A stretch of DNA of 64,000 nt from Acanthochlamys bracteata (GCA_019914995.1 CM034126.1:6949001-7013000); one strand, 5' to 3'; shown: positions 22,159-35,265, counted from the stretch's first letter. Notes: generated by a model from the sequence alone, not told the origin. Numbers and translations: made by a program.

Positions 22159-25100
22159 GATCCTTTTTATGACGTTTTCATAGCTTTGCTTGTACCTATA
22201 AATTCGCAATTGTCTTCTATTCGTGCACGTGAACTTAAGCACATCCATTTATCAGTAGCAATTATCTCGTATTCATGACATGAGATTTTTTACATAAATA
22301 CCTTATTTGCATTTATCCTTGAACGAAAAAATTATTGAAGCCAATTCACTCAGATGCTTTGCCAAGAGATATACCGATAACAAATACATGGTTTCCCTTG
22401 TCTTTAGGGGCTTCTAGTAGTGCAATTAGAGAAACTCTATGGGTGTAGGGGTATGACTAGACAAGGTGTTGTGGTACCATACACAGCTACTAAAGACATG
22501 TATGATACCTCAATATTTGCATTAAAGCATTGTGTATTTGATGAATGACTGCTGCACTATAAAGTATTGCTATGCTTCTCCATACCATTAAATTCATTTG
22601 AATCCATCTTGGTATTGCACACGCTTATTATACATAACTATTTTGACATTACTCGATATATGTTCTTGCAGACAAGACAAAACTATATTTGAATTATGGA
22701 CAATATATTTAGAAGAACCGTATTACCTATAGTGGTTAGTGCTCATCCTGCCTTGTATAGTTCTTCCGTTTTATGTCAATACTGATTAGATCATCAATCA
22801 TGTTATTTATGTAAGTGTAAATAATGGTGTATCTATGTAATGATCAACAACCATCATTTAAAATTGAAGAACCTAACCTTATTACTTGACATAATTGCGT
22901 TGTTTTTCAAGATAACAGTCTAGGACTGAATGGCAATAGGATCTACTTTACAAAATTATGAAAACTTTGTGATGGTTGAACTATGAATTTCCCATTTCAT
23001 ATGTTCTTTAGATGTTTGAACTTTTATATTCCCATTACATATGTTTCTCCGATTCCTTTGATGTAGGCTCAACTCACACTGGGCCACTTCACGGAATAGA
23101 TGTGGGCCTACTTAAACTGCATAAACTTAATAAACCAAGTACGGACTCCATTTTTATCAATTCGGAATTGTCGTCGTCATTAAACTTTGTATGCTGCGAT
23201 AACATCACAATAGTACACTAATATGGAAGTTAAGCTTTCTACAAATTGATCATTGAGGACTGATACATACCATCTATTCAATTTCTTCTCTTTGTAGTTT
23301 ATACATTTCATAATTTTGGACAATTTGAGGTACTTCACAATGTGGATAGTATATTGGTACAAGTCTCTTTGATCTTGAGGAAAGCCAAATGGTGATCTTT
23401 GGAATGGTTTAAAATGCAGCTTTCCCGCTTTCAAATTTCAGTATGGTGGGTGGTGTAAACTGAAATTCATGTTTTGTCGTCTCCAAAACGCAAGGACATT
23501 AAAAATCGATGAACGGGAGCTTGTAATAAAGAGAAAGAGGCTCTACTCTTTTCTAGGCATAATGAGATACAATGGTGTATACAAACTGATTGTGGTTTAA
23601 GTGTACTTTTGAAGGAACATGAAGGTATTGTAATTTGTTAAAAGAACTATTTGATGTGAAGCTCAATTAGTTCGGCCTTTTAGGGAGATTAAGGTATTTT
23701 GTCATAGTTAGAGGGATTTTCATGAAAAGCAATATACTTAGAGCACATCATATAATTTTAAAGTGCACAAGTCAATCCACTTGGGTCTTGATAGTTGCCG
23801 GTAATGGTCAATTATCCTATCCAACTTGGAAGTGTAAGAAAATGTTCTTAACAGGTGACGAAAAGAGATTAAATATGAGATGTTTTGAAAGATGATGAGA
23901 TGGCAAAAGATACTTTCTTATGTACCTTGTAAGGATGACTGGCAGATGGTTGAAGTGGTGAATTTTGATCTTATGCAGGTTTTGTGTGGGGGGTTAAGAT
24001 GTTTAGGAAACGTTTTCAGTTTTCAGCCTTTATGAAACTTGTTGTATAATATGGATGTCCCTAGCCAGATCATGATTGTTAAATTGAAATTATGGCACAA
24101 TCCAGCTGTCCATGCAGCAGACTTTTGATACTCGAGCCCTTTTACTTCTTTCTTAATTATTGCTGTATTTATTCTGGTTTTAAATCTTTAAGGACTGGTG
24201 ACTGTTTTACTTTTAGTTTTGAACCTCGGCTGAGTCCCTCTTTTGGAGCTAGATGATTCTCCCAAGTTGTCGAACTGTTATTAAGTTAAATATTTCCAAT
24301 CATGTAAAATAATAACTTCTACTGAAGCTATACAAAAGAGAAACATAGCAGGAGCTATTATTGTTTTTACTAGATTTCCTAGTACAAGAGCTCATAGCCA
24401 GCTTTTCTAGTTGCAATAAGGTAGTGGAATATCCAGGAACCAGTTCAGAATAGCTGATGCTATAACTAATGTTATATAGCATGTACTACAGATGTAGTAT
24501 GAGCAAGCTTCTGTTACTCGTAAATGAGTTTTACCTTATTGGGGTTATTGTTGTTGCAGTTATCTTTGGACATGTTTGATAGAGCAGTTAAGGATTAGAA
24601 CTTAAAATGTAGAATCTTTGAGTCTTTAACTTTCACGTAACTAATGTTTTTCTGATTCTCAATAGGTAGGTCCCTTATTAAACATATATACCAAATATTT
24701 TTCTCCATTAAAATCTGTAATCAGAAACTACAATCAACAGATTAAGGTGAAACCAAACATCTTTTAGCTTTTATCAAAATATAGAATTTAGAATCTGATT
24801 TTAATAGCTCTGCCAAAAGTGCTCTCCAGCTAGTTTTATGACGGATATGTCACTTTTTTATCTTTTCCGGTGATACCCCGCACAAGGTCAAGATAAATTG
24901 CTTACTTTTGTGGTATGATTACCTGGTTGGATTTTGTCCTGGTTGTTTGTTCACCTTATTGATGCTCAACCTCTTTGATTTTGTAGGTATAATTAGGTGG
25001 TATGATGGAAGGGGCTCGATACAAGAATATAACATCAGCACAATGTACAAACAAAGGTCAAGCTATTTGACACTCTTTTCAAGAGAACAAGTTGCTTGCA

Positions 25101-27725
25101 AATTGTGAAATGAAAGTTTTCGATGATATGTATTGTAGGTTGCACATCAATAGCAGGTTGGTTTGTTATTCGAGATTTCAAGAGGTCATGCCTGATTTCC
25201 TTAGATATGATCCATGGTTAAATAATTATGCTTGTTTATCACCGCTTGATTCATGACTAAAACATCTCCACCAAAGGGCTCGAAATAGATTGCTGGAAGA
25301 TTTATGCAGAATGCTCATTCCAGAGAATTTATTGACGTTTACTCCTGATATCAGCTTAGTTTGGGCAGTGTTATACATGACTTACTGTAGCAATACATGG
25401 TTAGAGATGTATTTGTCTTACATGCCAAAAAGCTGATGTTTTTGGAGGTTTTTGTGTCTGGTGTCGGTAGCTCTTCCACCTCATTGGATGTGTGAGTCTA
25501 GTGTAGCAAAATGCTATAGCCTCAGGTCTTTCACCTGAATCTGTTACTGTTCATAGGCAAGAATGTTCCTTACATCATAACTCTTATTGATGCTTGTATG
25601 TTTATAAAAGCCGAAGCTGCACCAGATCTAAGCTATGTAGAATCATATTAAATGCTGTTGTAAGAAGTTATATAAGAATGCCTGTTGTTTCAGGTATTCC
25701 GTAATTGGTGGGTCATCATTGCCTGGCTTGATCTTATTTATAATGCATTGTTGATGAGTTAATCACAGCAATCATGTGATAGTTGACTGACAATGTTTAC
25801 AGTCTGTATTCTGGAGTCGAGCAAGCTTATTATATTTGGTGTTCATCTTATATCTCATATTATATGAAGTTCCAAGTCTATAATTATGTTTTTGAGATTT
25901 TATATGTTTAGTCTGGAGGAAGCTATGCAGCTTTTTGTTTTTCTCAAGTTTTTAAAAATCTGTCTTACAAGTTACAAGCACAGTCAAATCCAGCAATTGC
26001 AATACTATGTCCGGTATCATTATACGGAGCTCGTCAGAAAATCAGAAATCATTATGTGGAAATGAATCAGGTATGTTAAAATTTTGATTAAATTTTAAAA
26101 TTTTATGATTTTATATCAACAAAATTATCCTACTTGATACAAGATTTCGACCTTACTTTCAATTCATAAGATTTTGGATTGTAATCCTAAAATCTTAACA
26201 TCCCGATCTTATTTGCAATCTTACGATTTCAGCTTATAAAAAACTTTCATGAATTTAGAGAGCTAGAGAAGATCCGTCGTTCGTTTGTAAAGAGTGCGGT
26301 GGTATTTAGAAATTTTTTATAGGAGCAAAAAATTTTTTTGTACGGTGGTCTTTTGGATGATTTTTTTTCTCTTTATTTTGAGGTGATAAAAATAATTACT
26401 TGACGTCTAATTGATTGATTACGTAAGAGATTAAAATTTCTAAATATGAGTATAACTATATAAATGTGTATTTATAAATAATGACATAATTATGTAAAGA
26501 TATTGTGATAATGAGCTAAATGAAATATAAAAATTTATTAATGATATAGTCCATCTGAACCACAATATGAATATTTTAATTTATTATAATAAGATAAAAT
26601 ATAAAAAAATTATGTCTTAAACTTTAGCGATTTTAATAAGTACTATCTAAAATTTTTAAAAGTATTAAATAATTTTATAAAAAATTATCGATAAGTAATA
26701 TTAGGATTTTATTTAAAATCTCGATTTTACAATTCTATTCTATATAAAATTTCAATTTTGACAATCTTGGCTACATGTAAAGTGTTGCGCTGTTGTCTGA
26801 TGGGTTTATGTAAAAATCCATTTACTGAAAGGCACAATAGATTTTAGGTGCCTTTGAAATTGAATGGGTTCTATTTGCATCAGTAACTTATGTAGGAAAA
26901 TAGTTCATCATGGATGCCAAGTGGTTATTGAATAGCGAGCGTTTGGCATTGCTTACTACAAAAATAATTTTTTAATTTTTTATTTCACTTTTTTAATTTA
27001 TCTTTTATAAGTATTTAAAAAATTTATTTAAAAATGTAGAAACTATAAAATAATTTTACAGAGTGAGATATTTTTATTATATATTTTTATTTTTTTTTAT
27101 TAAAAAATAGAGCTCATTTTTTATTTTAGAAGCTCAATTTCAAAAATACTATTTTAAAGATTTTTTTTCATGTAGATTAGCAAGTGGTTAGTGTATTCAC
27201 ATAAAATCATATCTTTATTAAGATTGTTATTATTGTGATCTAATGATTGTTAGTGTTGTGATCTAGCAAATTGAATTATACTGACATGCTGTTTTTTTGT
27301 TTGAGACGAAATTGATTTTCTTGATGTGCTTGCTGATAATGGTTTGTAGAGCTGTCAAGTAGATAATTTCGTCCGTACTCGTTCATAATTGGCAGATCAT
27401 TGTCAGGATATAGTACGATTGATGCAGTGATAATCAAGTGAACAATGGCTTAAGTAATTGACTTGACATAAAGGAAAAATACGTGCAAGTTTGATCTAAG
27501 ACTTCAACGCCTCTTCCCCTCGGGATCTAAGTTAGAGGTAAGCTTAGGCTAGAATTCCGAACACAAACGAAACGAGGCAATGGTTCTGATCCACATGAAA
27601 TCATTGCGTTTTGAGTCCCCCTTTAAGATGCAATGCCTGTAAGCTTCGAGGATACCCTTTTCATTTCTTTAAACTTATTCCGAGTATGGCATTAGCATAT
27701 GAGAGATGTCCTTCAGGAATTTACT
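22159..27725. other. Long intergenic region without recognisable genes
   Basis: About 5.5 kb of moderately AT-rich DNA. Many short frames exist, but none shows domain motifs, consistent codon use or a splice chain I can defend. One MITE lies at 26936-27170. The stretch 24900-26070 has transcript-like base composition, but I cannot support a gene there. Confidence 0.45.
26936..27170. mobile_element. Degenerate Tourist-like MITE
   Basis: Starts GCGAGCGTTTGGCATTGC and shares with 56456-56710 the internal order TTTATAAGTATTTAAAAAAT, a GTAGAAA block, ATTATATATTTTTATT and ATAGAGCTC. The right end is eroded and no clear target duplication is seen. Confidence 0.6.
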
Positions 27726-27865
27726 TGATATTGGACGATATTATTGAACTATAAGTAAGACAAATTTATTATATGTACTTTATAAATACTCGTACGATGT
27801 AAACTCTAGTTATCATTATTCATCATATTCAATTCTACTATTATTTTTCTTCTTCACTTGTTTTA
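27726..27865 (+). repeat. 5' LTR of copia element C
   Basis: Begins TGATATTGGAC and aligns over its whole length with 32397-32536, including TATAAATACTCGTACGAT as a TATA region and AACTCTAGTTATCATTATTC. Confidence 0.8.
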
Positions 27866-27878
27866 TGGTATCGAGTCA
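27866..27878 (+). other. Primer-binding site of copia element C
   Basis: TGGTATCGAGTCA abuts the 5' LTR. It differs from the standard TGGTATCAGAG by a small change but is in the correct place. Confidence 0.6.
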
Positions 27879-27965
27879 AATTGATTTTTGAAAAATTTTT
27901 TCTACATATAATTGATTCTTTTCTTTTCAATTTTTCATCTTCATTAACAAACAAAAAAAAAAACC

Positions 27966-28020
27966 CTAGCGCCGCCGCCGCCGCCAGATTCGTCGCCGCT
28001 GCCGCTGCAGCCGCCTACAA
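27966..28020 (+). repeat. GCC-repeat tract at the start of copia C gag
   Basis: A (GCC)n-like, GC-rich stretch in an AT-rich region, encoding poly-alanine in one frame (27881-28174). It lies between the primer-binding site and the recognisable gag domain, so it belongs to the element leader or gag N-terminus. Confidence 0.6.
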
Positions 28021-28217
28021 CCGACGTCTTCTCCAGCCGTTGCCGCTATCGTCGTTTGTTTCCGCCGTTCGTCGCCACTGCTCTTCTTCACTTTCGCCAT
28101 CGCCTGCTGTTGCCGCCGCAGACGCCCGCACCTACTTCGGGCCAGCCCGGCCCGTTTCAAAACTATTTTGGTGATTCCTTCGTCTGAATTCTTTCGAGAC
28201 TTTCTACCGCATCAACG

Positions 28218-28819
28218 GATTTTTCTTTGAGTACTGCTGATGATTGGGCGGAATGGGTTGCTTCAGTTAGAACTATTCTTCGTGGACGTCGTCTTCTTGG
28301 TCATCTTGATGGCTCTATTCAGCGTCCTCTCTCACCATCAGATGATGCTTCTATTGAGGTAAAGAATAACATCGCATTGCGCAGAACATTTGGGATGATC
28401 ATGATGAACGAATTCTTGCATTTATCATTGCATCTGTTGATCAATCTCTTCGACCACATCTTGAAGACATCCCGACTGCTGCATTATTATGAGAGATTTT
28501 TACTACTCAGTTTGTTCAATCAAGTGGTATTAGAGAGTATCAAATTCTCACCGAGGCTTGGGCCGCCAGACAGGGTGATCGCACTCTTCAGGAGTTCGCT
28601 ACATTGATGCGAGGTTACTGGTGCGAGCTCTTGAAGCTTGAAGGCCATGGCTGTGCCTGCCATGAACGTCGTATCTGTCGTGAACGACGTCAACTTTATC
28701 AGTTTCTTATGGTTTTGCGTCCAGAATTTCAAGCAGTGAGTGGTCGTATCATACAAAATAACACCAGTCTAAATGCTGCCATTTCTGAACTCATTGCCGA
28801 GAAGACTCGCTCTCGATGA
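28218..28819 (+). pseudogene. Copia C gag, frameshifted
   Basis: Gag-like sequence DDWAEWVASVRTILRGRRLL and LRPEFQAVSGRIIQNNTSL is spread over at least two frames with shifts between about 28380 and 28560. The structural gag would package the element RNA, but this copy cannot give one continuous product. The gag C-terminus and zinc knuckle continue in the next frame from 28816. Confidence 0.75.
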
Positions 28820-30066
28820 TGGTACCCATCTTGACTCCTGCTTCAGCTACAGTATTTGCTGCATCTTCACGCACTTCATCTTCCACTTCGGGAGATACTG
28901 GTGCTCATTCTCGCAGGAATTCTTCCCATTCTCGTCAGCAATCATTCTGTACTCATTGCAAGAAATCGGGTCATACTGTGGATGGTTGTTTTCAGCTTCA
29001 CCCACATTTACTTACTCAGTATCGGGAGCGGAAGAAGGCGAAAGATTCTTCCACTACTCGCCCTCCAGTTGCACCGGCGAATGCTGTTGATGCTGTTCCT
29101 ATCTCTAAGTCTATCACCAATGATTCAACAGATATTCACTATCGTCTTGCTCAGATAGAACTTCAGCTTCAGCGACAATCCATTTTTGCTGGTTCATCTG
29201 CCTCTGCTTCTTCCGTCGCTCCTGGTATGTCTTCCTCTTGGATTTTAGACTCTGGTGCATCTTATCATATGACTTCTGATCTATTATTGTTATCTGACAC
29301 GACATCTTTACCACCAAACTTTCCATCTTTACATACTGCTGATGGCTCTCAACTAACCATCACTCAATCTGGCTCCGTTATTTCTGACTCTCTCAGTCTA
29401 CCCTTTATTTTACATGTTTCTCATCTCACCCTATACCTAATCTCAGTCAGTTCTCTTTGTGAAAGCGAGCTTATTGTTGTCTTTGATTCCCTTATTTGTT
29501 CTGTGCAGGATCTTCGTACCGGCCAGACGATTGATCGTGCTCATAAAAAGGGGCGACTGTATCACTTAGAGTATCTCCATCTTCCTTTTTCGACTACTTC
29601 AAATCTTAGTTGTGCTGCTTTTATTGTGTCTGCTGCTGATTTGTGGCACAGACGTTTAGGTCATATTTCTGAATCTCGTTTAAAGAGTCTCATAGATAGT
29701 GGAGCTTTTGGGCGAGTTTCTTTTTCTCCTTTATCTTCATTTACTAGCTGTAAGTTGGCAAAACATTCAGCTTTAACTTTTCATCAAAGTTTATCTAAAA
29801 CTTCTCATGCTTTTGATCTAGTTCATTCTGATATTTGGGGACCAGCTCCAATTCCATCTATGACTGGTTTTGTTTACTATGTGAGTTTCATTGATGATTA
29901 TACTCGTTACACTTGGGTTTATCTTATCCGTCATCGTTCTGAAATTTCTACTATATATAATACTTTCAGCACTATGGTTAATACTCAGTTTAATACTCGA
30001 ATTAAGATTTTTCGTTCTGATGGTGCTCGTGAATATACATCTTCTATTATGAAATCCATCTTATAG
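28816..30066 (+). pseudogene. Copia C zinc knuckle, protease and integrase (open segment)
   Basis: The longest open segment in the window (416 codons), in order: CCHC zinc knuckle CTHCKKSGHTVDGC (about residues 45-58), aspartic protease WILDSGASYHMT (about 145-156), GAG-pre-integrase LWHRRLGHISE (about 277-287), and integrase HSDIWGPAP with FIDDYTRYTWVY. It stops at TAG 30064-30066 within integrase. The same frame carries on beyond, with a further stop, then NGVAERKHR, so this is a nonsense break rather than the natural end of the polyprotein. Confidence 0.88.
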
Positions 30067-31400
30067 TCTCATGGAATTCTTTTTCAATAATGTTGTCCTT
30101 ATAAATCTGAACAGAATGGAGTAGCGGAACGTAAGCATCGTTATATTCTTGAAACTGCTTGCTCTCTCTTGCTCTCCTCTTCAGTTCCTCAAACCTTTTG
30201 GGCAGAAGTTATTCTTACCTCTATTAATCTTATCAATATTACCCCGTCATCTGTTTTGTCTAGCAAGACACCTCATAAGAATTTATTTTTATCTCCTCCA
30301 GACTATAGTATGATCCGCACTTTTGGGTGCACTTGTTTTGTTCTACTTCCTTCCACTGAGGGGACAAAATTGACTGCTCGATCAATCAAGTGTGTCTTGC
30401 TTGGCATTAGTTCGGAACATAAGGGATATCGATATTATGATCCCACAGCACGCCGACTTCGCATTTCTAGTCACGTCACTTTTCTTAAGGACTCCCCTTA
30501 TTTTTCTTCTTCACTTCCTGATGTTCAATTTCTAACACCATCATATTCTCTTTCATCCAGTTCATCTGACTCTTCTCACATGTCTATAGATTCTACTCCA
30601 TACTTTTCTCTATTGATACCGCCCCTTCTTCGACGATATAAACGCTGGCTAACGAGGATCCTACCCATTCTTCTCCAATTTCACCAATATCTAGTTTATC
30701 TACATCTCCACCACCACTTGTTCGTCAGTCACAACGTCCTCATCGTCCTCCTACTCGTTTTACATCAGATTGTTCAGGCCCGCTTGATAGGTTTGGTTTT
30801 ACCACCCTCACCTCTTACTCTCCACAGTTTCATTCATTTCTTACTGCTATTCATACTACTTGTGAACCTAATTCTTACCAAGAGGCAATTCAGTACTATG
30901 AGTGGCGAGAGGCTATGGCAGAGGAGTTTCGTGCATTTCAGCAGACAGGTACTTGAGATGTAGTTCCATTACCGGAGAGAGTACAGCCTATCAGTTGCAA
31001 ATGGGTTTTTAAGGTTAAATATCGACCTGATGGCTCCATTGAGAGGCATAAGGCTCGTATTGTTGCTAGAGGCTTTACTCAGGAGCATGGGATTGATTAT
31101 GATGAGACATTTGCTCTTGTTTCCTAGATGACTACTGTTCGCACTCTATTAGCAGTTGCTGCTATACGTTAGTGGCCTCTTTATCAGATGGATGTGAAGA
31201 ATGCTTTTCTTCATAGTACATTATCGGAGGTTGTTTATATACAGCCACCTCCAGGTCTTTCTACTCCTCTGGGTCATGTATGTCGTCTTCGTCGTGCTAT
31301 TTACGGACTCAAACAGGCTCCTAAACCTTGGTTTGAGTGTTTTCGTCTCGCTATTACAGAGGCAGGATTTCAGTAGAGTTCTCAAGATCACTCTTTATTT
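30067..31400 (+). pseudogene. Copia C integrase C-terminus and reverse transcriptase, with stops
   Basis: Integrase continues from NGVAERKHRYI to TFGCTCFVLLPSTEG and SHVTFLKDSPYF. A frameshift near 30610 follows, then RT from WREAMAEEFRAF through [45 protein letters not shown] and YGLKQAPKPW. In-frame stops interrupt RT near 30955, 31126, 31170 and 31374. Each looks like a single-base change in an otherwise well conserved domain. Confidence 0.85.
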
Positions 31401-32387
31401 GTGCGGTCTTCACCGCAAGGGCGGATACTTCTATTATTATATATAGATGATATGATTTTAATAGGGGATGACATTGCAGGTATTGCAGCCACGAAAAAGC
31501 ACCTACATCAACAGTTTCAGATGAAGGACCTTGGATATCTACGCTATTTTCTTAGATTGGAGATTGCGCAAAGTACTAGAGGAATTCTTATTTCTCAACA
31601 AAAATATACTTATGATATTATTAAATCTGCAGGCTTATCTGATAGTCGAACGGTTGATACCCCTTTAGAGCTTCATATGAAACTTCGTCCTACAGATGGT
31701 GAGCCTCTCACAGATCCTACTCGGTACAGACGGTTTGTCGGTCAGCTTGTCTATCTTTGTATGACTAGGCCAGACATTTCTCATGCAGTAAGTGTCGTCA
31801 GTCAATTTGTTTATGCACCGCGATCAGCACATTATAGTGCTTTACTCAAGATTCTCATATATCTTCAAGGCACTATTACTCGCTCTTTGTCTATATCTTC
31901 CACATCTACTTTGGAGCTTCGAGCTTTTACTGATGCAGATTGGACTGGTGATCCAACCACTAGATGTTCTACTACAGGTTTCTGCTTATTCATTGGTGAT
32001 TCATTAATTTCGTGGCACAATAAGAAACAGGATGTCGTTGCTTGTTCTTCAACAGAAGCCGAGTATCGAGCTATGGCTGCTACCATAAGGAAAATTATTC
32101 ATGTGCGGAGATTACTTATTAATATGGGAGTTACTTTTGCAAAAGCTACTCCTCTTTACTGTGACAATCGGAGTGCTATTCAGATTGCAAGCAATCCAGT
32201 TTTTCATGAACGAACAAAACATATTGAGATTGACTGTCACTTCGTTCGTGAACATTTTCTGTCAGGTACTATTTCTTTACCATATGTTGCCTCTACTGAT
32301 CAATTGGCAGATTTTTTTACAAAATCGCATCCAACACCGAGATTTCAAACATTATTGAACAAACTCATGTTGTTTGACCCATCATAA
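31401..32387 (+). pseudogene. Copia C RT palm end and RNase H
   Basis: An open segment with the RT catalytic box LLLYIDDMILIGDD (here YIDD in place of the usual YVDD), the linker YRRFVGQLVYLCMTRPDI and a full RNase H: FTDADWTGDP, CSSTEAEYRAMA, CDNRSAIQIA and HERTKHIEIDCHFVRE. It ends naturally at TAA 32385-32387, just before the 3' LTR. The frame has no ATG at its left edge because it is the continuation of the upstream pol frame. Confidence 0.9.
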
Positions 32388-32396
32388 ATTTGAGGA

Positions 32397-32536
32397 AGAT
32401 ATTGGACTATATTATTGGGCTATATGTGAGACAAGTCCATTATATGTACTCTATAAATATTCGTACGATATAAACTCTAGTTATCATTATTCATCACACT
32501 CAATTCTACTATTATTTTTCTTCATCAATTGTTTCA
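32397..32536 (+). repeat. 3' LTR of copia element C
   Basis: Pairs with 27726-27865. Its first base pair has drifted (AG for TG) and it ends TTTCA. Confidence 0.8.
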
Positions 32537-34215
32537 CTTGGTTACTGGAGTGCAATCAAAAATCTTATCCAACAATGCAGCTGCACATCAGAGTCTAGAT
32601 GATTTCAGGAATTTACTTGGCAGTCGTGATAAATTTTCAGTCTGCAACTGCGTGCGAAAAATGGTCAGCCGACCGACCACGACCAAATCCCTTAGTATTA
32701 CATCAGACGCGGCAATAGTACTGAGCTCCTGATTAAATTCAGCAATAAATGAATATAGCTGCTTAGTTGTTTATGTTTACTTTAGCAGATATGTACTATA
32801 AGGGAGCTCGAAATATATAGATGTATATATGATAATGATCACCAGTAGACCAATATGCTTTGGTATGTAGATTCAAGACTAAGGACTGACTTCCATAGTT
32901 TCAATTGTTAGGGGAGAAGTACTACATTCAAAGGCACAGAACCTGTCTATCCAATTCAAAAACTTAAGTCACCAACAACCGAAGAACCCTTATAATTCTG
33001 AAAATGATTCCCTCCTTTCGAAGAATTTGGACTTTTCATTTTATTTCTCACGATCATATGCAGAACCATGCTGGTAGAGTGACCAGTGTGTAATAAAAGT
33101 GCCTGTAACCATCATTTAAGAAGGTAGTGATGTGGTGTGAATTTATGCCCATCAATTTGATTTGGTCAGTGATGATGTTTGGGACAAAGTGGAATTGGTG
33201 CTGGTGCATCTCCAAACATGGAAGGTCCTTAAACAGGGAGCAGAATCCTTTGACCTTCTTTCATCTCAAACACAATGATCGTGTCTCCAGCAGAAGAGTA
33301 TGGGCCTCATCAAGGTTGGTGCACAGCAGAAACTAGTGAGTCAGAAAAGTTATGCAGGATCGTAATTGCCACTTACGAGTTCCTCGACCTTCACAAAACC
33401 TGTACAAGAACATAGAATACCAAAAGTCGATAGAGATACAACCTATACATACGAGGTTCTATGATTTGACTCCTTATATAAGCTATAACATGTTTCTTTG
33501 AGTAAATACTTACATGATATATAAGTGGTCAACTGTGAATTCAGTCACAATACGATACGTATGGTTACAACCTTAATGCAAGTAGAGGTTCGATACACTT
33601 GAACTAATTATTAGTACAATAAAGTAATCCTTTTGCAGTAACAAGTACATGATATATAGCGTTTTCCTTTCTGATTTATATGCAATGAACAATCAATGGG
33701 AATCAAATACTCTGCGGTCCTTCATTAACGAGACTAGTAACATATAATATTGTTGTCTTTTTGAAATTCGAATCTTCCAGTCGCGAATGATTTAGATTTC
33801 TTATTACCAATTTGAAAAGGGTACACATATGAAGTAGGTATTCTAGCGTTAGACGGAACTCAATCCCTGACATTAACAAGAATTTGGTAATGTTTATGAC
33901 CCACTTTCACATCCGATTTACATGGTACAATCAAACAAAATTGGCAGGTATAGATCAAGTTGAAATCATAATGAGATGATTATGTTCTAATCATGGAACA
34001 ATATACGAATGAACCAGACCAAAATGTGTACCTGCCCTAGGGCTTGGCAGAACTTGCTCGAAATTTATTTTCCGTATACAGAGTTGTTTACCAACTCTCC
34101 AGAACAAGCTAGCTAGCTATGAACTCTTCGACACCCTTCAAATCAAACAGAGAGGCAAATTACCCAAAAATTACCAAAAGAGAATAAAGAATTCATATGA
34201 TCAACTCCGTTTTGA
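32537..34215. other. Intergenic DNA and ATL 3' flank
   Basis: An open stretch to 32732 reads SLDDFRNLLGSRDKFSVCNC, which looks protein-like but matches nothing I recognise; it may be a leftover exon cut off by element C. The remainder shows no gene. Near the right end, TTTATT at 34064-34069 is an AATAAA on the minus strand, about 150 bp past the ATL stop, and is a candidate poly(A) signal. Confidence 0.4.
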
Positions 34216-35265
34216 TCAGAGCAGAGTCTCAGCTGGAAGAACAGCATTCCTAGAGCTACGGCCATGCCCGAAAGAGAAGAACGATCGCCGAATCTTCCCT
34301 ACTCCGCCGCCGCTACTACTGCTTCCTTCTCCACATGATCCATTATCAATATTAGTACTACTCCCTTGAAAGTACTGTAGTTGGTTTTTTCTCAACAAAT
34401 CCTGAACAGAGAGGTATAACTTACGATCACAACAAGAGTCCATGGAGAAGGACCTCCGTATGGGTTGGACGCCCGTGAACAACTCATCTTCTTCACCTCT
34501 TACAATGTCAATGAACTCATCCCCTATGCTTGTGGTGACCCCTTGCCTCTTTTTCCTACCATCACATTTTTTGTTTACTACCTGATCATCTCTTGTCTCA
34601 CTCTGTTCATTTTCAGCTTCTAGGATTTCTATGATTACGTGATCATCACCATCATTATTGTCTGAAGCCGCAGGTTGCAATACTGGTAGGTCAGTAGCAG
34701 AGACGTCAGCAATTTCACGACGACAAAGCGGGCAGTTAGCATTCGACAGAAGCCATGTGTCGATACAATCTATGTGGAACTCATGGCTGCAGACAGGAAG
34801 AAGTCGGAGAAGCACTCCGTCTTGGAATTCAGTAAGACAGACAGCGCACTCTCTCGCCCATGTCACAGTATTGCTATTGCTCAAACGAAAACGAACGCTT
34901 GGTAGATTGTTGATTGTTTGTTGGTCGAGACCTGTCCGGGTTTCACGAGATGCATTGGCAGTAAAGAAAAGTGTAGTCCGTGCTGCCGCTTGGCGCATGC
35001 TGCTGGACGTTGATGTCAGGCGACGTAACAATTCACTTCTGCGCCAACTTATGCAGCAGTTGATGACGAAGATGTAGTAGCTCACCAGTAAGATAGCTGT
35101 AGTAAGAATGCCTAAGATTGAGATAGCGAGGATCGGAAAACTTGTTTCCGATGACGACGGTGACCGCGGAGTCGGTGGTGGTGGTGGACTTGTGGAAGTA
35201 GGACCAGAATACTCCATTTGAAGAGACGAAGAGCTTGAATCGGAGAAGCTGAAGTAGAGAAACAT
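34216..35265 (-). CDS. ATL-family RING-H2 E3 ubiquitin ligase
   Basis: A single-exon, intact gene of 349 codons. Residues 43-68 form one hydrophobic membrane segment after a Pro/Ser-rich N-terminus. A basic stretch (RRSELLRRL) follows, then the ATL GLD motif (TGLDQQTINNLP, 111-122). The RING-H2 finger has zinc ligands C140, C143, C159, H161, H164, C167, C178 and C181 with canonical spacing, plus the E2-contact Trp171 in CIDTWLL. The C-terminus has acidic and Ser/Gly-rich stretches and RRSF repeats. ATL proteins transfer ubiquitin from E2 to membrane-associated targets, often in defence or hormone responses. A second in-frame ATG (codon 17, 35217) starts MEYSGPTST, and either could be used. 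A copia element of the same orientation begins 296 bp upstream. The member number cannot be assigned from sequence alone. Confidence 0.93.
   Translation of the reverse strand: MFLYFSFSDSSSSSLQMEYSGPTSTSPPPPPTPRSPSSSETSFPILAISILGILTTAILLVSYYIFVINCCISWRRSELLRRLTSTSSSMRQAAARTTLFFTANASRETRTGLDQQTINNLPSVRFRLSNSNTVTWARECAVCLTEFQDGVLLRLLPVCSHEFHIDCIDTWLLSNANCPLCRREIADVSATDLPVLQPAASDNNDGDDHVIIEILEAENEQSETRDDQVVNKKCDGRKKRQGVTTSIGDEFIDIVRGEEDELFTGVQPIRRSFSMDSCCDRKLYLSVQDLLRKNQLQYFQGSSTNIDNGSCGEGSSSSGGGVGKIRRSFFSFGHGRSSRNAVLPAETLL

Larger units (their letters stand above)
27726..32536 (+). mobile_element. Ty1/copia LTR retrotransposon C, nearly full length
   Basis: Short LTRs (about 140 bp; 27726-27865 and 32397-32536) flank a 4.5-kb interior with gag, protease, integrase, RT and RNase H in copia order. 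A primer-binding site-like TGGTATCGAGTC starts directly after the 5' LTR, and a purine-rich TTGAGGA lies before the 3' LTR. No matching target duplication is visible (TTACT against CTTGG), so one flank may have changed. Several nonsense codons and at least two frameshifts disable it. The pol proteins are otherwise well conserved, so it is younger than element A. Confidence 0.88.

Noticed and set aside
27712-32619. Shared 16-mer TTCAGGAATTTACTTG on both sides of copia C
   Set aside because: The right copy lies about 70 bp beyond the LTR, so it is not a target duplication. A 16-bp match in AT-rich DNA of this length can arise by chance.
34658-35077. 139-codon plus-strand frame over the ATL gene
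   Set aside because: It mirrors the conserved RING-H2 coding strand and has no recognisable domain.
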